Counted from the first letter of the stretch, positions 34,963 through 47,423 are shown. The stretch is DNA of 64,000 nt from Sipunculus nudus (GCA_026874595.1 CM049308.1:13290001-13354000); one strand, 5' to 3'. A program made the numbers and translations. The notes: generated by a model from the letters alone, not told the origin.

Positions 34963-35644
34963 TGTAACGGGTGTCCGGCATAGCCAAGTCATCCGTCTCC
35001 AGACGTGTACGAAATACCTCCAACACGTGGTTGATATAAAACTTTATTCAGACCAAATCAAACATCTCTCATGCGAAGTAGAGACTGTCAAGAGAGAAAC
35101 GAGATACGTTCAGTTCCATGTATCACTGGAAACTCAAGCCTACGCCATGCTTGCAATTATGAAATACCGTTTTGAGACTAATTACTTTTCACCAGCGTAA
35201 AATGCATATAAATTGAATACTGCATAATATTTTAGCTGCGATATATAATTTATACTGCATGATATTTTTAGCAATACTCGTGTCTTTTAAACATTCAAGG
35301 AACGTGAATACACCAATGGTTTAGTGTTAATACTTAATAAAAGTGAAGTGCTCTTACCTGTCAAGAGAGAAACGAGATACGTTCAGTTCCATGTATCACT
35401 GGAAACTCAAGCTCCGACTCTCTTGACCCACCGACCTTAACACAGTCACGTGAGAAAACTGGTTTCGTCATGAGAAATGAGAAAACCATTGAAAAAAATA
35501 ACAATAGAAACAATCCAGGCAGACCAGGCAATAAGAAACAATGGCTAGAAACCACAAGGCAAAGAGCGAGACCAGCAAACAAACCAGTTGAAACCTGAAA
35601 CAGAATTTATATCACAGACATCAGGTTGTTTCACATTCGTTACA
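34963..35644 (-). mobile_element. 3' LTR of a Ty3/gypsy element
   Basis: A 682-bp segment bounded by TGTAACG and CGTTACA, the TG...CA form of LTR ends. On the minus strand it follows a polypurine tract and lies downstream of pol. It contains an identical 55-bp direct repeat at 35085-35139 and 35358-35412. The 5' LTR is not in the window. Confidence 0.8.
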
Positions 35645-35659
35645 CCCTCCCCTCAGCTT
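35645..35659 (-). other. Polypurine tract of the Ty3/gypsy element
   Basis: Reads AAGCTGAGGGGAGGG on the minus strand, directly against TGTAACG of the LTR. This is the expected plus-strand priming site for reverse transcription. Confidence 0.75.
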
Positions 35660-36089
35660 AATAAAATGGCGACCCGACATTTACCTCTAACATATGGAGA
35701 AAATTTACTGAGCTTCGACAAAAAAATCGAGAGAAATTCTCCCAGCTCAGCCGCCACCCCCAGCTGAGAAAAGTGGCGTCCCGACACACTAGCAATAACT
35801 TAAAAATCTATATATACACATCGATACAGCGTGTAAACGGAACACAAGCTCCAGCAACCATAGAATAATAAAAACACACAATAGGCAAATCATTTATTGT
35901 CGCATTTTCGTGAAATTATGGTGCATATACATGTGCAGACATTTACGCCGAGACCATCGTGGCCACGACCGGTCGCACGGACAAGCATATAACATGTTTG
36001 TAGTGATGGCGGCCACTGAAAGAGACTATAATATAATTGGTATAATGATATAATGATATGGAACAAACAGTTTACAGTCGGTCTTCCAT

Positions 36090-38165
36090 TTAATCATTAG
36101 GGCTGAACCGATCAGGAGGTCGCCTTTCTCTGGTTGACCTACGCAGCGGCGCAGGAGATGGGGCAGTCGACTCAACAGGTATAGGTTGAGAGTCAGTAGA
36201 CGCATCATGATCAGATGCAATGGAAGGAATACTTCCATGTCTGGACGTGTCAACGTCTAGACAATTAACGTCTGACTGTTCACCAGTTGTACGACAACTT
36301 GATACAGAAGCATGATCAGAATTATTATCGGACAATTCTAGTTCTTAATGTGAATCCGCACTTTCGTCAGGTATATTTTGATCTACTGGTCTGACAGTTA
36401 TGATCAAATCGTTTTGGTCATCTGAACCTGATTCATCAGATTCACTAGAATCGGATGAAATGCGATTTGTCCGAGCAACGGAACCAGGATCTTTTGCACT
36501 GGAACTGACAGGGATGGAGCTAAATGGCAACAGCAAGTTACGATGAAGTGTACGTTTACGTTTATGGTCATTCAAAGGCGAGACTACATAAACAGGAATA
36601 TCATTGTTAGGCTGCTCTAACACTTCGTACACCTCCTCCTCCCATTTGTCAGCCAGTTTTTGTTTTCCTATCAGACCAACTTTGCGTACTAACACATGAT
36701 CGCCTATATTAACAACGGCATTATGAACTCGTCGATCAAACAATTGTTTGTGGTGCTGTCTTGACTTCGTAGATACCTTTTGGGCAATATCATAGGCTAA
36801 TGCTAGTTTGTTTTTCAATTCAGACACGAAAGTGTCATACCTTGGAATACTGACGTCATCAGGTGTACTAAGAATGAGGTCCACTGGAAGACGTGGATGT
36901 CTTCCAAACATTAGAAAAAACGGAGAGTAACCTGTAGCCTCATTTGTAGTACAGTTATAAGCATGAGTTAAAGGGCTCATGTAGTCTTTCCAGTTCTTTT
37001 TCTTTTCTTCTTCTAAGGTTCTTAACATGCTTATTAAAGTACGGTTGAACCTTTCTGTCTGACCGTTTCCCATTGGGTGATATGGAGTACATCTAGATTT
37101 CTGTATGCCGACTTGGCGACAGAGTTCTTTAATAACCTTAGACTCAAACTGACGGCCTTGGTCGCTATGCAGTCTGAGAGGAAAGCCATAGTAATTTATG
37201 AAGCTGTCATACAGAATTTTGGCTGTAGTCTTGGCCGTTGTATTACGACACGGAACAGCGACTGCATAACGTGTAAAGTTATCAGTCATTACTAGAATGT
37301 TCTCAATACCGCCTTTAGAAGGTTCTAAGCTAAGATAGTCAATGCAGAGCAGCTCCATTGGTTGAGAGGATGTAATGGGAACCAAGGGAGCCCTACTAGC
37401 TACGGTTTTCCGTCGTATACAACGGAGACATTGCTTTATGTAGGTCCCTATGTCCTTAGTCATACGCGGCCAGTAAAATCGCTAAAGCGCTAGTTGTATA
37501 GTTTTGTTTCGACCTAAATGACCTACGTCATCATGGATGCCTGATAGGGCAGTCTGACGTTAACTTTCAGGGATCAGAAGTTGGTATTGTGTCTTACCGT
37601 CTACATTCCGCTTACGATATAATATATCGTCGCGAAGAGTTAGAGAGTCGATATGGCGCATCAGGACCAGCTGGTCAGGATTCAGATTCCACTTATGTAT
37701 TCTCCTGCCGTTTCTGAAATGGAGTACAAAAGGCGTTAATATGGGATCCGAAAGCTGTTCCTTACCAACATCTATGTTACTATCTTTCAGGGATTTATCT
37801 GGTCCACCTGATGCATCACATGCGGAGATATTACAAGAGAGACTGCAGATAATTGGTGAACAAATTTCAACAGAATTGTAAAGAGCCTATATAACATCGT
37901 CAGATATAGTATGGCTATTCGTCTGATCCTTGTGGATCCTAGGAATTCTGGACGGAATATCAGCATTAGTGTTTTGTTTCCCTGACTGGTATTTGATGTT
38001 AAAGTCGTTATTCGATAATTCTGATACCCATCTTTGTCCTGTAGCATCCAGTTTGGCAGATGACAGTATATAGGTAAGTGGATTATTGTCCGTGTACACG
38101 GTGAATACGATGTGCTCATGAGCAGGTAAAAAGTCCATGAGATATGTCATTTGTCCTATCTCCTA
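36090..38165 (-). pseudogene. Ty3/gypsy pol: RNase H and integrase, 5'-truncated, four stops
   Basis: A single minus-strand frame runs from about 38150 to the terminal stop near 36090. RNase H comes first (TDNNPLTYIL and SGKQNTNAD, 38150-37890). The integrase follows: HHCC zinc finger (H, H, C, C at about 37535-37410), the catalytic D,D,E core (CIDYL, HSDQG, NGQTERFN; about 37360-37040), a GPY/F-like module (about 36680-36560) and an acidic, serine-rich tail ending in RRSTRERRPP. It is interrupted by in-frame stops at 37887-37889, 37560-37562, 37482-37484 and 36345-36347, with no frameshift. RT, protease and gag are missing: homology ends near 38165. The low damage suggests a fairly young dead copy. 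Confidence 0.9.
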
Positions 38166-38216
38166 TTGGTTCCATGCTGGGTCATGCCATATTCATGAGC
38201 TGATCATGTGATAGGC

Positions 38217-38293
38217 AAACACATGCAGTATGGGCGATATACCCGTTATAAAAGAACTTTATAACGGGTATATCGCCCATACTCAATGTGTTT
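38217..38293. repeat. Near-perfect hairpin, 26-bp arms with 5-base loop
   Basis: Arms 38227-38252 and 38258-38283 are exact reverse complements around the loop AGAAC. Beyond a 2-base mismatch the pairing continues for 8 more bases (AAACACAT with ATGTGTTT). It lies just past the truncation point of the retroelement. Confidence 0.9.
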
Positions 38294-38649
38294 ACGGTTT
38301 CTAGGCCATTGTAGTGCTGGAAACAAGTGCCTGTGGCCTGAGCTGGCCACACGAAGCGAAACACATAATACAGAGAAAAACACAGAATCATCGATGAAGT
38401 TGGTCACACAGTGTCAGCGGTAACCATCCAAGGGTATCAATTGGATGGACACAAAAGCGCGCATGCATGCATGTTTACATGAAGTGGCTGGTTATGTCGC
38501 AGCTGTCCTGTATGGAAAGTGCACATACAGAGAATATTTTTTCGTGAAATCAGGTCACTAAATCAAGAAATCAATTAGTATCCCGGGATATATTTGTTGA
38601 GTTTATCAAGACTGCAATGAATTTGTAAATCTGCAAATCTCCTCATGGG

Positions 38650-38830
38650 GGCTCCATTGTAACGGGTTGTAGGGATTTTCCCCACAGGTAATAGAAAACA
38701 ACACAGGAATTTCGTTTAAAATACCAGAAGTGCCGAAAAGGTTGTCCAGATAACGAACGGATAATGAACGAAAAAAAAAAAAAAAAAAGAAAAAACAAGG
38801 GACCTATGGGTCACGGCGCTCAGCTGTTAT
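38650..38830 (+). repeat. Junction of small dispersed repeats
   Basis: GGATTTTCCCCACAGG followed by AGAAAACAACACAGGAATTT (about 38670) resembles 44365-44405. After a poly-A run, the sequence AACAAGGGACCTATGGGTC (38794-38812) starts a family A-type element that also begins at 45326, 46364 and 62629. Confidence 0.5.
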
Positions 38831-40129
38831 ATATGATAAAAAAATATGATTTAGAAATGAGGCACATGCTGGTTTTATGTGGTAATAAAAATAAGCGGCA
38901 TATGAGTTGTTGTTGTTTAGCTTATGTATGATTTTGATAGTACCTTTGGAGACAGAAAAGAGGATTAATTTCATTTATTTTATTAACAAATGGAGTGCGA
39001 TTGTCACACAGATTTTGACTTGGCCATATAACTTATAAGCAGAACATATAATATAAGAGTTTAACTATTTATTAAAAAAATTACAAATATTGTCCCAAAT
39101 ATAATTTTTATTAAAAATAATAAGAGAATAGTATGATTTTTTTTCAAATAAAATATAACTGAAATGATTATTAAAATAATATTAAAGAATATATTCATGA
39201 ATGCATTCATTAATACATTTTGAAAGTATTTGCACTGGTATTCATATACTTTCATTTTTACCTGAATTCCCATTCTTTTGAAAGAAATTTTATAATGGAG
39301 TACATATTCATATTCGTGTTTAAATACAATTGCAAAGTATTCACACCATGTCTGGTATTTATTCAGTTTTCACCAAACAATGATGTTGAGAATCCAGAAT
39401 ATACAAAATTCACACATTTAAATAATGATCATAAGTACCTGGTTTTATGGCTTTTATTCATATTAAAAAAAATGTAATATATTCATTTTGGACTAATTTC
39501 ACATCAATGTACTAACTATAGACACAGTAGGAATCTAGATAATAATATTATCAACTGCATCTTTGTCTATCATTAATTTCCTTCATATGATCCCTAATGA
39601 TTAGTAATGAATAATATGATTTACTTTTTTATCATTAAAATTGAACTGAAAAATACCATAGGTGACTGCATGGTGTTATTTGGAATACAGACATTCTATC
39701 CATCGATACAAGATTCTTATATTATCGGTAACTGCAAGTTTATTTCCTGTTATTATCAACTAACAAATTCCTTTTCTATTTTTCTTTAATTTGTTATTAA
39801 AAACCAATAAAAATTTATTAATTTATTGTTATGTTGTTGGTTAAAACTACTAGATGAGTTGGGTTGGACACCTGGATCAACTGTGGCTGGCCATTATATA
39901 ATAAGCTGCCTGGAGCCCCAGTTTATGCCTCCCCTCAAGCATGCATAATTTGCTGAAAGTTCAACGAGGTCAACACACAGGTGACTCAAGAGGTGCTAAA
40001 GAGAGCCAAGGTCTGACATGGTCTCATAAAAACATTAATAAAAGCTACAATTTTTGGCCAATTTCTTTCAGCTTTTTAAACTAAAAAGCTGAAATCTTTA
40101 TGTGTGCATGATATGAAAATTATATCAAC
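38831..40129. other. Very AT-rich non-coding stretch
   Basis: No conserved frame, RNA gene or tandem structure. The short open frames here are rich in Ile, Asn, Lys and Phe, as expected from AT-rich DNA. Confidence 0.5.
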
Positions 40130-40600
40130 AGTGCTCACAGGAAACAAACATGCCATGGTCAAAGTTGGGCAAAATTTGAAAAATTCAGAACTAATTTTTG
40201 GTATTCAATTGAATCTTAATTAAATAATGTTACATCCCTGACAAAAAATCTCTAGCTTCAGCAATCCTCCTGTTAAGGGAGTAAATATATTTCTTGATTT
40301 TTTAAAAAGTGCATTATGTTTGGGCCCATAAATTAAAACAATTTCGCAATACTGATATCATTTCTGGCATGTGCATAGCGAATGTATAGAAAAATATGTA
40401 TATTATATATGATTAAAGTCAGATCAGTGGTTTTGATATTAGGCAGTCTTGAAGTGTAACAATGGGTTTTTAATGGAAAAATGAAGTTTTTCATTAATAT
40501 CTCGAAGGTATTAAGTCCTAGTGACCAAATTCTTGGCATGGTAGGGGATTTTTGAGACATCTAATTGCATGCCAAATTTTAGGAACTGAGAGCTGAAGCT
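40130..40600 (+). repeat. Family A repeat, copy 3 (partial)
   Basis: Starts TGCCATGGTCAAAGTTGGGC and follows the family A order (GCATTATGTTTGGGCCCATA, TTTTGATATTAGGCAGT, AAGTGTAACAATGGG). The 3' tail with GGAC repeats is missing. Confidence 0.65.
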
Positions 40601-40784
40601 GGGGAGCTGAGCACTTGCAAACTGCATGACACTAGCTTGATGTAAACAATATGTTACATGGTGCTTGAAAACTTGAATAAAATCTACAGTTTTTGAACAA
40701 CTGGTTTCAAATTTTTGGGATTTACAGACAAAATGCTAAAAATAACATGCTGTGAAAATTAAATCCACAGTACTTACAGGAAAA

Positions 40785-41380
40785 AAACGTGCCATGGTCA
40801 AAGTTGGGCAAAATTTAAGGTACCAATTTTTTATTTTTGTTAATATTTTAAAAAATTTAAAAGATTTTGATCTAATTTTGGGTATACAATTTAATTTTGA
40901 TTATTTAAAGTTATATTACTGGAAAAAAAGTTTATAGCTTTAACATATTTTGTGTTAAGTGATCAAATATCTTTCCTGATTTTTTACACAATGCATTATG
41001 TTTGGGCCCATAACTTTTTAAATTTACATAATACAGACATAATTTCTGGCATGTACATAGAGGAATAATTATGGTAAAGATGAGGAAAAACAGATGAGTG
41101 GTTTTGATATTAGGCAGTCCTGAAGTGTAAATATAGGTTTTTAATAAAAAATTAAGGTTTTTTTCTTAATTTCTAAAAGGAACGAAGTCGCAAAGACCCA
41201 GTTTTCGGCTTGGTAGGAGATCTTGGGGACATCTAACATTATGCCGAATTTTGGATTCCTAGGTCTTACGGTTTCAAAACGTGCCACATCTACGGACGGA
41301 CGGACAGACGGACGGACGACGGACAATGGACCACGACTATAGCTCAGATGACTTATTGTCAGCTGAGCTAAAAAACGATA
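40785..41380 (+). repeat. Family A repeat, copy 4 (with 3' end)
   Basis: Same order as copies 1 and 3. It continues to GAACGAAGTCGCAAAGACCC, a GGACGGACGGAC tract (about 41293-41325) and the terminal TCAGCTGAGCTAAAAA (about 41360). Confidence 0.7.
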
Positions 41381-41479
41381 ATGAACGGAGAAATGCATAA
41401 TGAAAGCGATCCGAAGAAAGATAACAAAGAAAGGAGAGAAAGGATGAAAATGAGAAAATGAGAATGGTAAAAGGAGAAT

Positions 41480-41557
41480 GAGAGAGAGAGAGAAGGGGGG
41501 GGGGGAGAGAAAGAAATAAGAAAGATAGAGAGAAAAGACGAAAGTGAGAATGGTGAA

Positions 41558-41609
<52 letters not shown>

Positions 41610-41760
41610 AGAGAGGGGGGGGGACTGAGTATGGTAAAAGGAGAGAGAGAAAGAGAGAGAGAAAAGAAAAGAAAGAAAGGTAAAGAAAGAAAGGACATAA
41701 AAGAGAATGGTATAAAGAGAGAGTAAAAGAGAGAATGGAAAATTAAGAGTAATATATATA
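41480..41760. repeat. (GA)n-rich low-complexity region
   Basis: Long GAGAGA runs, the longest at about 41560-41607, broken by short G tracts. Ser-Leu or Arg-Glu frames through it are artefacts. Confidence 0.95.
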
Positions 41761-42039
41761 CATAGAAAGAGAACATACAAGAAAGAGACACAGACAGTGG
41801 AATCTGGAATAAGATACATAATATACAAAATTTAGATTGAAGGCGGAATTAGATGCAATGAATTGATCATCACCAATTTTATTCAAGTGCTCCTTTTGAA
41901 GTGCAGTTTAAATAGTGTCCGTGTTGGATGAGTGGTTTGGCATGGATAGGTGTTCTTTTCATTCTCAATTAGCTCATGCACTAAGGACGACCAGTTTGCG
42001 AATCAATAATAAGATTGATAATTAATGGGAAGCATTTGA

Positions 42040-42046
<7 letters not shown>

Positions 42047-42128
<82 letters not shown>
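42047..42128. repeat. (TA)n microsatellite
   Basis: Uninterrupted alternating TA of about 80 bp. Confidence 0.95.
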
Positions 42129-42129
<1 letters not shown>

Positions 42130-42132
<3 letters not shown>

Positions 42133-44050
42133 TTCATTCATATTGTCGGGTAGCTCATGCTTATTTTATATTTACCCGCCATAAAACTGTAGATGTATTA
42201 CATGTATGTATAATTCTAAGATATGTTCCCCAGAAAATGTCCCATCGTTTAAAATCAATACAACAGTACAGTGTTCTATTCTGTGAATGTTTTATATCGG
42301 TCGTTAAATTCTTCATGGCATTAAGGTATCAATAAAAATGATGTTTAAAAATAACGTTTCTTTTGCTTAATTTTCTTGGTTCGTCCTCGTTTAAATATGA
42401 GATATAATTATGCATTACTTTAAATTCAAAGGTCAACCAAGTTGTAGATTATATACTTCCCTGCCCTTAATTACTAAGGTATTCCAGCTGCTTCACTGGA
42501 ATATGTATTATACTACTCAGACAAACACAGTAACTACGCCTCTCATCAGTTTCGTAAGTGACGGCTTATCAGTTCATTTTATAGTGACTTACTTGAAAAG
42601 GATGATGAATCAATCGTCTGCAGTTGAAACTCCTTTGCAGAATGTGTCATGGCAGGCAAGTTGTACAGACTGAGGCCCAACTCCCTTTTGATCCTTTTTT
42701 TCGAATCAGAATAGCCATATCTTGATATTATGTATGCATTTATGTATATATTGTGTATATTGTATATATTATGTATATATTGTAAATATGATAAATAGAC
42801 ATGCTTGTTCTTGTATAATATGAATAAATTTGGTCATTTATGCTGTCTCTTGTTTTGCTCGATAAACCCTTGTAGACAAAAAGAGACGAAACTACCCATT
42901 AAATAAAAACATTTTATCTTTCGGCAATTCAAAAAGAGCAGAAAACGCAATGTTTGCATCATACGCAGTGACACTATTTTTAAAATTGGCATAAAAAATA
43001 TACTCGTCCTATAATTATCCAGATAGTAATGCGTTTCATACATACAATATAACTAAATAAAAAATGCTTGCAGTAAGTCCCTGGTATAAATGTAAATACT
43101 ACTTAATACCCAACCAAGAATTTACTGATAACCAATAAACGGTAAAATAAATGTTTAAAATACCAGTCATGTTTGTATCTGCGTGGATGATTACGTCTAT
43201 TAGTACCGGGCACCATTTTAGATTGTACAGTACTTCAATTGCGATACCCTTCCCGAAAGAAGGGTTTCGGTTAATCCTGGCAAAGAAATATCCGAGGTGG
43301 GGGGGGGGGGGGGGGGGGTTTCTGGTGGTTTCCTTTTATTTTAATACCGCCCTGGCCTTATACAAGTGAAGACATTCCACAAAAATGCTGTTACGTGTAT
43401 ATGAAATCTTAAATCGTGCCAATTACATGTTCACAATTTAGAACAATGAATTCAGCGATCTTCTGCATATGCAGGCATATGCTGAGAAGTATGGATTTCC
43501 CGTATGCAGCAATTTAGGACCCATGTAAGTGAGAAAATCTTCAAATCGGAGTAGATACCCATTGAAACCGCAATAATATTTTATATTAGAACATATTTTC
43601 ACATATTTTACAATTATAATGCTTGGGCAATGGATACGGCTAAATTATTCAACTTTCTCACATGTGAATTCGATCGGACGGATAAACTTGATAACAAACA
43701 ATTTATGTGAACATGACCATGAATAATCAGAATAAATATGTCTGAGAACAAAATGAAATAATCTTTGACATTGTCATCATGTTTTTATTGTACATTGTTG
43801 GATTGGGAGTGACTGAGTTAACATGACCGTGATTAACTATACGCTTCTATGAATACGGTGTTGTCATCAGACCCAAATCAAGACACTTTTTGCTAAGCTA
43901 TGGGCCTGTGTTTGGCACATTTTGTCAACGATAACCTTCAAATTAACAGTTTAATGTACATTAAAATGAGTAAAATGACATATGCTTAAATATTTTCTTG
44001 GTCTCTAAACTTGTCTAAACACCCAATAGCAAGACCCGTCTAACTTGGCT
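42130..44050. other. Non-coding stretch with a 20-G tract
   Basis: No gene was recognised. Poly-G lies at 43299-43318, the longest in the window. Confidence 0.5.
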
Positions 44051-44060
44051 CCTCTTTTTA

Positions 44061-44171
44061 GGACTCGTTCAGCTGTGCTCGTCTTTTTGGGACTCGTCCA
44101 GCTGTGCTCGTCTTTCTAGAAATTGTCCAGTTGAACTAGTCTTTCTTGGAATCGTTCAGCCGAACTCGTCG
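44061..44171 (+). repeat. 29-bp tandem repeat, about four copies
   Basis: The unit ACTCGTYCAGCTGTGCTCGT plus a CTTT-rich end recurs at 44062, 44091, 44120 and 44149 with growing divergence. Confidence 0.75.
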
Positions 44172-44359
44172 AGCTTACATGAAATCGTGTATTCCAATAG
44201 GATAGTCGGGGTTAAAAAGTAATTAATTTTGAATACATTGTATTATATTTAAAAAAACAGTAAATCACACAAGTGTTACCTATGTAGCCTCATTGTTCAA
44301 GTAAAGATGATTGTCAGCACACATAGGTAACACGAATGTTATGTACAGTTTAGTTCAAG

Positions 44360-44800
44360 TGTAGGATTTTTCCTACAGATATTAGAAAACAACGCAAGAA
44401 TTTAAATTTAAAATCACCAAATGGCCGAAAGGTTTTTCCCGAAAACTATTATTATACTGCCAGGCTAATGGTTAAACGCCATGAACAGGGAATCTAGAAC
44501 GATCGCGGCAGGCTACTGAATTCGCCTTATGTCGATTAACGTTTAACCCCTTAATACCTTAAATGACTTAACCAAGTGCCGACCATACGTGGACCGCTGG
44601 GCCCACGTCTGGATCATTCAAGCACAAGAGAAGAAGTGGTGCACTGCTGCGGGCCAGACTACTTACAATAGGGGTGGCCTATTAATTGGTCAGTCCGAAT
44701 ATAGACAAGAGGGGTGGAAGGTGGACCTTATGTCATACACAAGTACCCCGTTTGCGTTAATGCAACTGATCCATAGGGCAGTATAGGGCTAGTTCCAGTG
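44360..44800 (+). repeat. Composite of small dispersed repeats
   Basis: 44365-44430 resembles 38665-38740, and 44500-44545 resembles 31085-31130. No gene was seen. The 65-codon frame at 44589-44786 has no recognisable motif. Confidence 0.4.
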
Positions 44801-45325
44801 CCCATTTTTGGTGATCCCACTCGGGATAAAGAAATGAATACATGTGTATAAGAGTATTCATTTTGGTTGGATGCTGAACGGAGCTAGGGTTAGTTTGAGA
44901 GACCAGTTTTAACCATAACATGTTGCCTGGGGCCGCGTCACGGCTAGCCTGGGTCCAGACCCTCTTTAATAAAGGTTCAAGTGAACTCACCATCGGTGCT
45001 TTTAGTATGCTTACAGCTATTATGTTTTGGTGGTGAACTCATTTCGATCCTAATGAGTGAGTACAGAACGAGGACTCTTAATTTTAACTCTGTTCAGTTT
45101 TAAAATATCATTCGAAGTCTCTGTCAATTAGCCATGATGGCTACAAAAAGTCTGAGTATCGAAAAAGAAGGACTTCCCTCACCAAAATTAACAAGAGCAC
45201 TGCAAATGGTGCTTAATATGCCCGTAACAGCCACACTTTGTGACCCCATCAAATATGCGTGAATTTGCTGAGAAGGTAATTCAGGTGAGAAAAAGTATTG
45301 GTGAATTCTCATCAAGAGTGATATG

Positions 45326-45358
45326 AACAAGGGACCCATGGGTCACATCCCTCAGCTT
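45326..45358 (+). repeat. 5' end motif of the family A-type element
   Basis: AACAAGGGACCCATGGGTCA, followed by CTCAGCT. It contains the perfect 12-bp palindrome GACCCATGGGTC. The same start occurs at 38794, 46364 and 62629. Confidence 0.6.
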
Positions 45359-45809
45359 AATTTTGGGAAAAAATTATTAGCAACTTCAAAATATTTTTAT
45401 TTCTTTGGTTTTTCATGTATATTAGCATTTGAAAAGTTAAGAGAAAATGGCCCTGCTGAAATGAAACTCTGTAAATTATAGAATAATGGGCATAAGCTAA
45501 AGCATATGCACTGTGTAATAAATAAAACCTGTGGCCTGAAACCATTTAATGATGCACCAAGGGAAAAAATGGGCCTACGGTGTTATATAAAAGTTACATT
45601 TCATTTACAAATAATGTGTGATGGTAATTAAGTTTTCAAAAGTTAAATATATGGCCATATGAGTTAAAAATTAATCCTACAAAGTTTGACCAATATTCCT
45701 GATTTTAAAACTAGTTTAACAGTGTTATTCAAACCTAGGCCCGGCCAACTTTAAGAGATATGAATGAAATGCTACAAAGTATTAATATCTTCTTAAATCT
45801 TGTCAGTTA

Positions 45810-46147
45810 GGCCAAAATAAAAAAAAGGTATGGTTCTCAGGCACTTTTTTTCAGAAATCAATGCGGGCGGGCGCTTGTTTTATTTTAAATTTTTTGGTAT
45901 GTTTCGATAAAAAATGTCAAATGATAAGGGAAAAGCATGAAAATAACAGTTTAATTTTGCTTAATAAGTGAAAGCACTACAAAACTAAGGAAATTGTATG
46001 GTTTTATCTTCTTGAAAGAATTATGGGAGCGGCAGCAGCTCAAAATTGGAAAGTTTTTGTTGAAAATCAAAATAAAAAGTTTTGATGCGGGGGTTTAAAG
46101 TTGATGCGGGCGGTGCCTGAGAACCATACCTTTAATTTTTTTTGGCC
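45810..46147. mobile_element. Harbinger-like MITE, copy 1
   Basis: A 338-bp element with long inverted ends: GGCCAAAATAAAAAAAAGGT...GTTCTCAGGCAC on the left and its complement GTGCCTGAGAACC...GGCC on the right. It is flanked by the 3-bp target duplication TTA (45807-45809, 46148-46150). TTA/TAA duplications and such ends fit PIF/Harbinger-derived MITEs. It encodes nothing. A sister copy lies at 55569-55903. Confidence 0.8.
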
Positions 46148-46363
46148 TTAGCACTTACATTATATCCTAATATTTTATCACATTTGAATTTTAGGATCAA
46201 ATTCCTGAACATTTTTTCTTTAAAAAAAATCAAAATTATTCAAGTCTCAACAAAAAGAATTTATTAAACAATTAAATTATAAGATTTGTCTTGTTTATTA
46301 GTCCTGTGTATTGAAGGGACGGGTGGGGGAAGATGTCTCTGTTGTTACTATTCGTTGCTGAAA

Positions 46364-47230
46364 ACAAGGGACCCATGGGTCACGGCGCTCAGCTGAAGTT
46401 TGAAATATTTGCAAATGCAAATTATATGCAAAATATTCTATTGTAATGTTTTTTATATATATAAGCATAAGAGAAGCTAAGAGGAAAGGGACCCTCCTAC
46501 TTGGTTATAGTATTGATCTAAATATATGATACTCTGAAATATGAAAATATGAAATAACTAATACTCTGACAAGACTGTCATGAAGAAAAACAGCAAAAGT
46601 TTTGAGACACTGTGATGCATATGAAAAAATTACAGATGGACAGGCAAATGGACAGAATGGACTAATACCTTTATATCACTTTCAAGGGAATAATGCATTT
46701 AATTTTACATTGAAGCCTGTTCTTTTTAGCATATCCACTTTTTCTATTTATATTTTTATCAGATTTTTTTTATATACAAGTTTTATAAATTTGTTATAAA
46801 AAAATCTGAAAATATAAGTTAAAATATCAGAATTCTAGGTTGCAATCATTATTTATCCAGAGTGTAGCTCCTATCGGGTCATATTATGCATACACATATA
46901 TTTTATTATTTTTAAATCACAAATGTTTAAACTGAATTTATAAGAAAATAATGCCACAACATGGCATCTTCAAGATTATTCCTTAAAAAATCTCTATTAA
47001 AAAAAAATTGTACATGGAAGTTTTCAGTACAAGCTTAATTTCATTCACCAGAATAAAAGATTCAGTAAATCTGATAAAATAAAACATCTTTTCAAATAAA
47101 GTGTACACACTGTTGGTTGAATGAGGGACAAACAATATCATCGTGCTAATTACAATCTTAGCTATAATTTATTACTGGAATTAATAGTCAGTTTCACACC
47201 AGGTGAAGTTTTTACTCTTCTGAAGTAAGG
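46364..47230 (+). repeat. Family A-type element, 5' end and central part
   Basis: Begins AACAAGGGACCCATGGGTCA with CGGCGCTCAGCTG. From about 46805 to 47230 it matches 2620-3082 (ACACTGTTGGTTGAATGAGG, ACTCTTCTGAAGTAAG). This links the 5' motif to the family A body. Confidence 0.6.
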
Positions 47231-47423
47231 AATTACTTATCTGATGAACATCCACACTTTCATAGCAATACACCACTTTGTGGACACAATTAAATTTGCA
47301 CTTTAATCATTGTAACCCTGGTGGTACAATACAAAATCTAAAATGTAGCATAGTCTAGAATAAGAATGAATCAAATACAGAAAATTATAAAATTCGTCTA
47401 GTTTATGCACCAGCTGGGGGAAA

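Noticed and set aside
38657-38673. TGTAACGGGTTGTAGGG as a 5' LTR of the gypsy element
   Set aside because: It shares only the first 10 bases with the 3' LTR (TGTAACGGGTGTCC) and the similarity does not continue.
41141-41828. 216- and 163-codon Ser/Leu/Phe-rich frames
   Set aside because: They read the (GA)n low-complexity tract and family A sequence. No motif.
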